DNA of 5,148 nt from assembly GCA_017353855.1 (NCBI GenBank), contig JAFMSA010000359.1, positions 1 through 5,148 of the forward strand. Reading direction: 5' to 3'. A program made the translations under genes and the position numbers. This stretch comes from Alphaproteobacteria bacterium (GTDB lineage: Bacteria; Pseudomonadota; Alphaproteobacteria; ATCC43930; CGMCC-115725). The notes beneath the pieces were generated by a model. That model did not search any database and had not been told where the DNA came from. It was given only the letters and a program-made list of their open reading frames with translations. Position 1 is the stretch's first letter, and each line of letters starts with the position of its first letter. Positions 4,990 through 5,148 of this stretch are shown here, piece after piece.

Positions 4990-5148
4990 TCATCGAGCCC
5001 AATGTTGCGTCAGACCGGGCACTTCGGTGATCCGAGCTGTCAATGTTGCGTCGTCGAGCTCATAGACCACAGCGCCGAGCCGCTTTTCTCCGGGCATCTC
5101 CGGTTGCGCCGCGCCAACAAGAAAGCTCGAAGCGGGCGACCAGATATA
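4990..5148 (-). CDS. C-terminal end of an unidentified protein (partial)
   Basis: On the minus strand a frame is open from the window edge for 52 residues to a TGA (plus-strand TCA at 4990-4992). It runs YIWSPASSFLVGAAQPEMPG, then EKRLGAVVYELDDATLTARI, then TEVPGLTQHWAR. Composition is protein-like: mixed hydrophobic strands, Pro/Gly turns and acidic clusters, with normal high-GC codon use. It would be the C-terminus of a gene starting beyond the window. I do not recognise the family. An alternating strand pattern (GAVVYEL, TLTARITEV) suggests a beta-rich fold. Because only the tail is visible, the call that it is coding rests on frame openness and composition and is moderate. Confidence 0.45.
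   Translation of the reverse strand, partial: YIWSPASSFLVGAAQPEMPGEKRLGAVVYELDDATLTARITEVPGLTQHWAR

Noticed and set aside
4526..5002. Minus-strand frame of 158 residues across the recombinase remnant and repeats
   Set aside because: Its C-terminal part is the antisense of recombinase blocks, its middle is the repeat array and its head is the AT-rich gap. No coherent protein is visible.
4811..5065. Plus-strand frame of 84 residues over the repeats and edge gene
   Set aside because: It covers the repeat array and AT-rich region and runs antisense to the edge frame. It has no RBS or motif.

Overview
This GC-rich window looks alphaproteobacterial. That is an inference from the gene kinds: NAD(P) dehydrogenases of degradative pathways, a free-standing SWIB-domain protein and serine recombinases, a mix common in sphingomonads and soil Rhizobiales. 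No ribosomal or other marker fixes the taxon. Only three complete genes look intact: a classical SDR dehydrogenase (21-764, minus), a zinc-free MDR/quinone-reductase-like oxidoreductase (1675-2661, plus) and a SWIB/MDM2-domain protein (3559-3840, plus). A fourth reading frame on the minus strand (4990-5148) runs off the right edge.

The rest is mostly decayed genes, readable only by moving between frames. Region 831-1637 (plus) is a ruined NHL-repeat/amidating-lyase-like beta-propeller gene with about eight frame changes, one nonsense codon and a central deletion. Region 2872-3240 (minus) is a second SDR gene, frameshifted and cut off before its catalytic Tyr/Lys. Region 3905-4312 (plus) is a dead resolvase/invertase-type serine recombinase with an in-frame loss. 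Region 4397-4757 (plus) is a second dead serine recombinase of another subgroup that still shows the catalytic-serine motif YCRVSTADQ. A weak thiolase-like trace lies at about 3260-3345.

Immediately after the second recombinase come four imperfect 23-bp tandem repeats (4771-4862). They are followed by an AT-richer stretch with repeated TTGTGAT words (about 4885-4990) and then the partial minus-strand gene. The 23-bp array resembles the multi-repeat ends of IS21-type elements or a set of protein-binding iterons, but no transposase or replication gene is visible.

Overall this reads as the worn edge of a catabolic or accessory island. The SDR, the NHL gene and the MDR gene were probably a divergent degradative gene set (inference), of which the two oxidoreductases survive. 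The recombinase graveyard and the repeat array mark old mobile-element activity on the right. No convincing new multi-gene system is present. The repeat array and the unidentified edge gene are the parts least explained.
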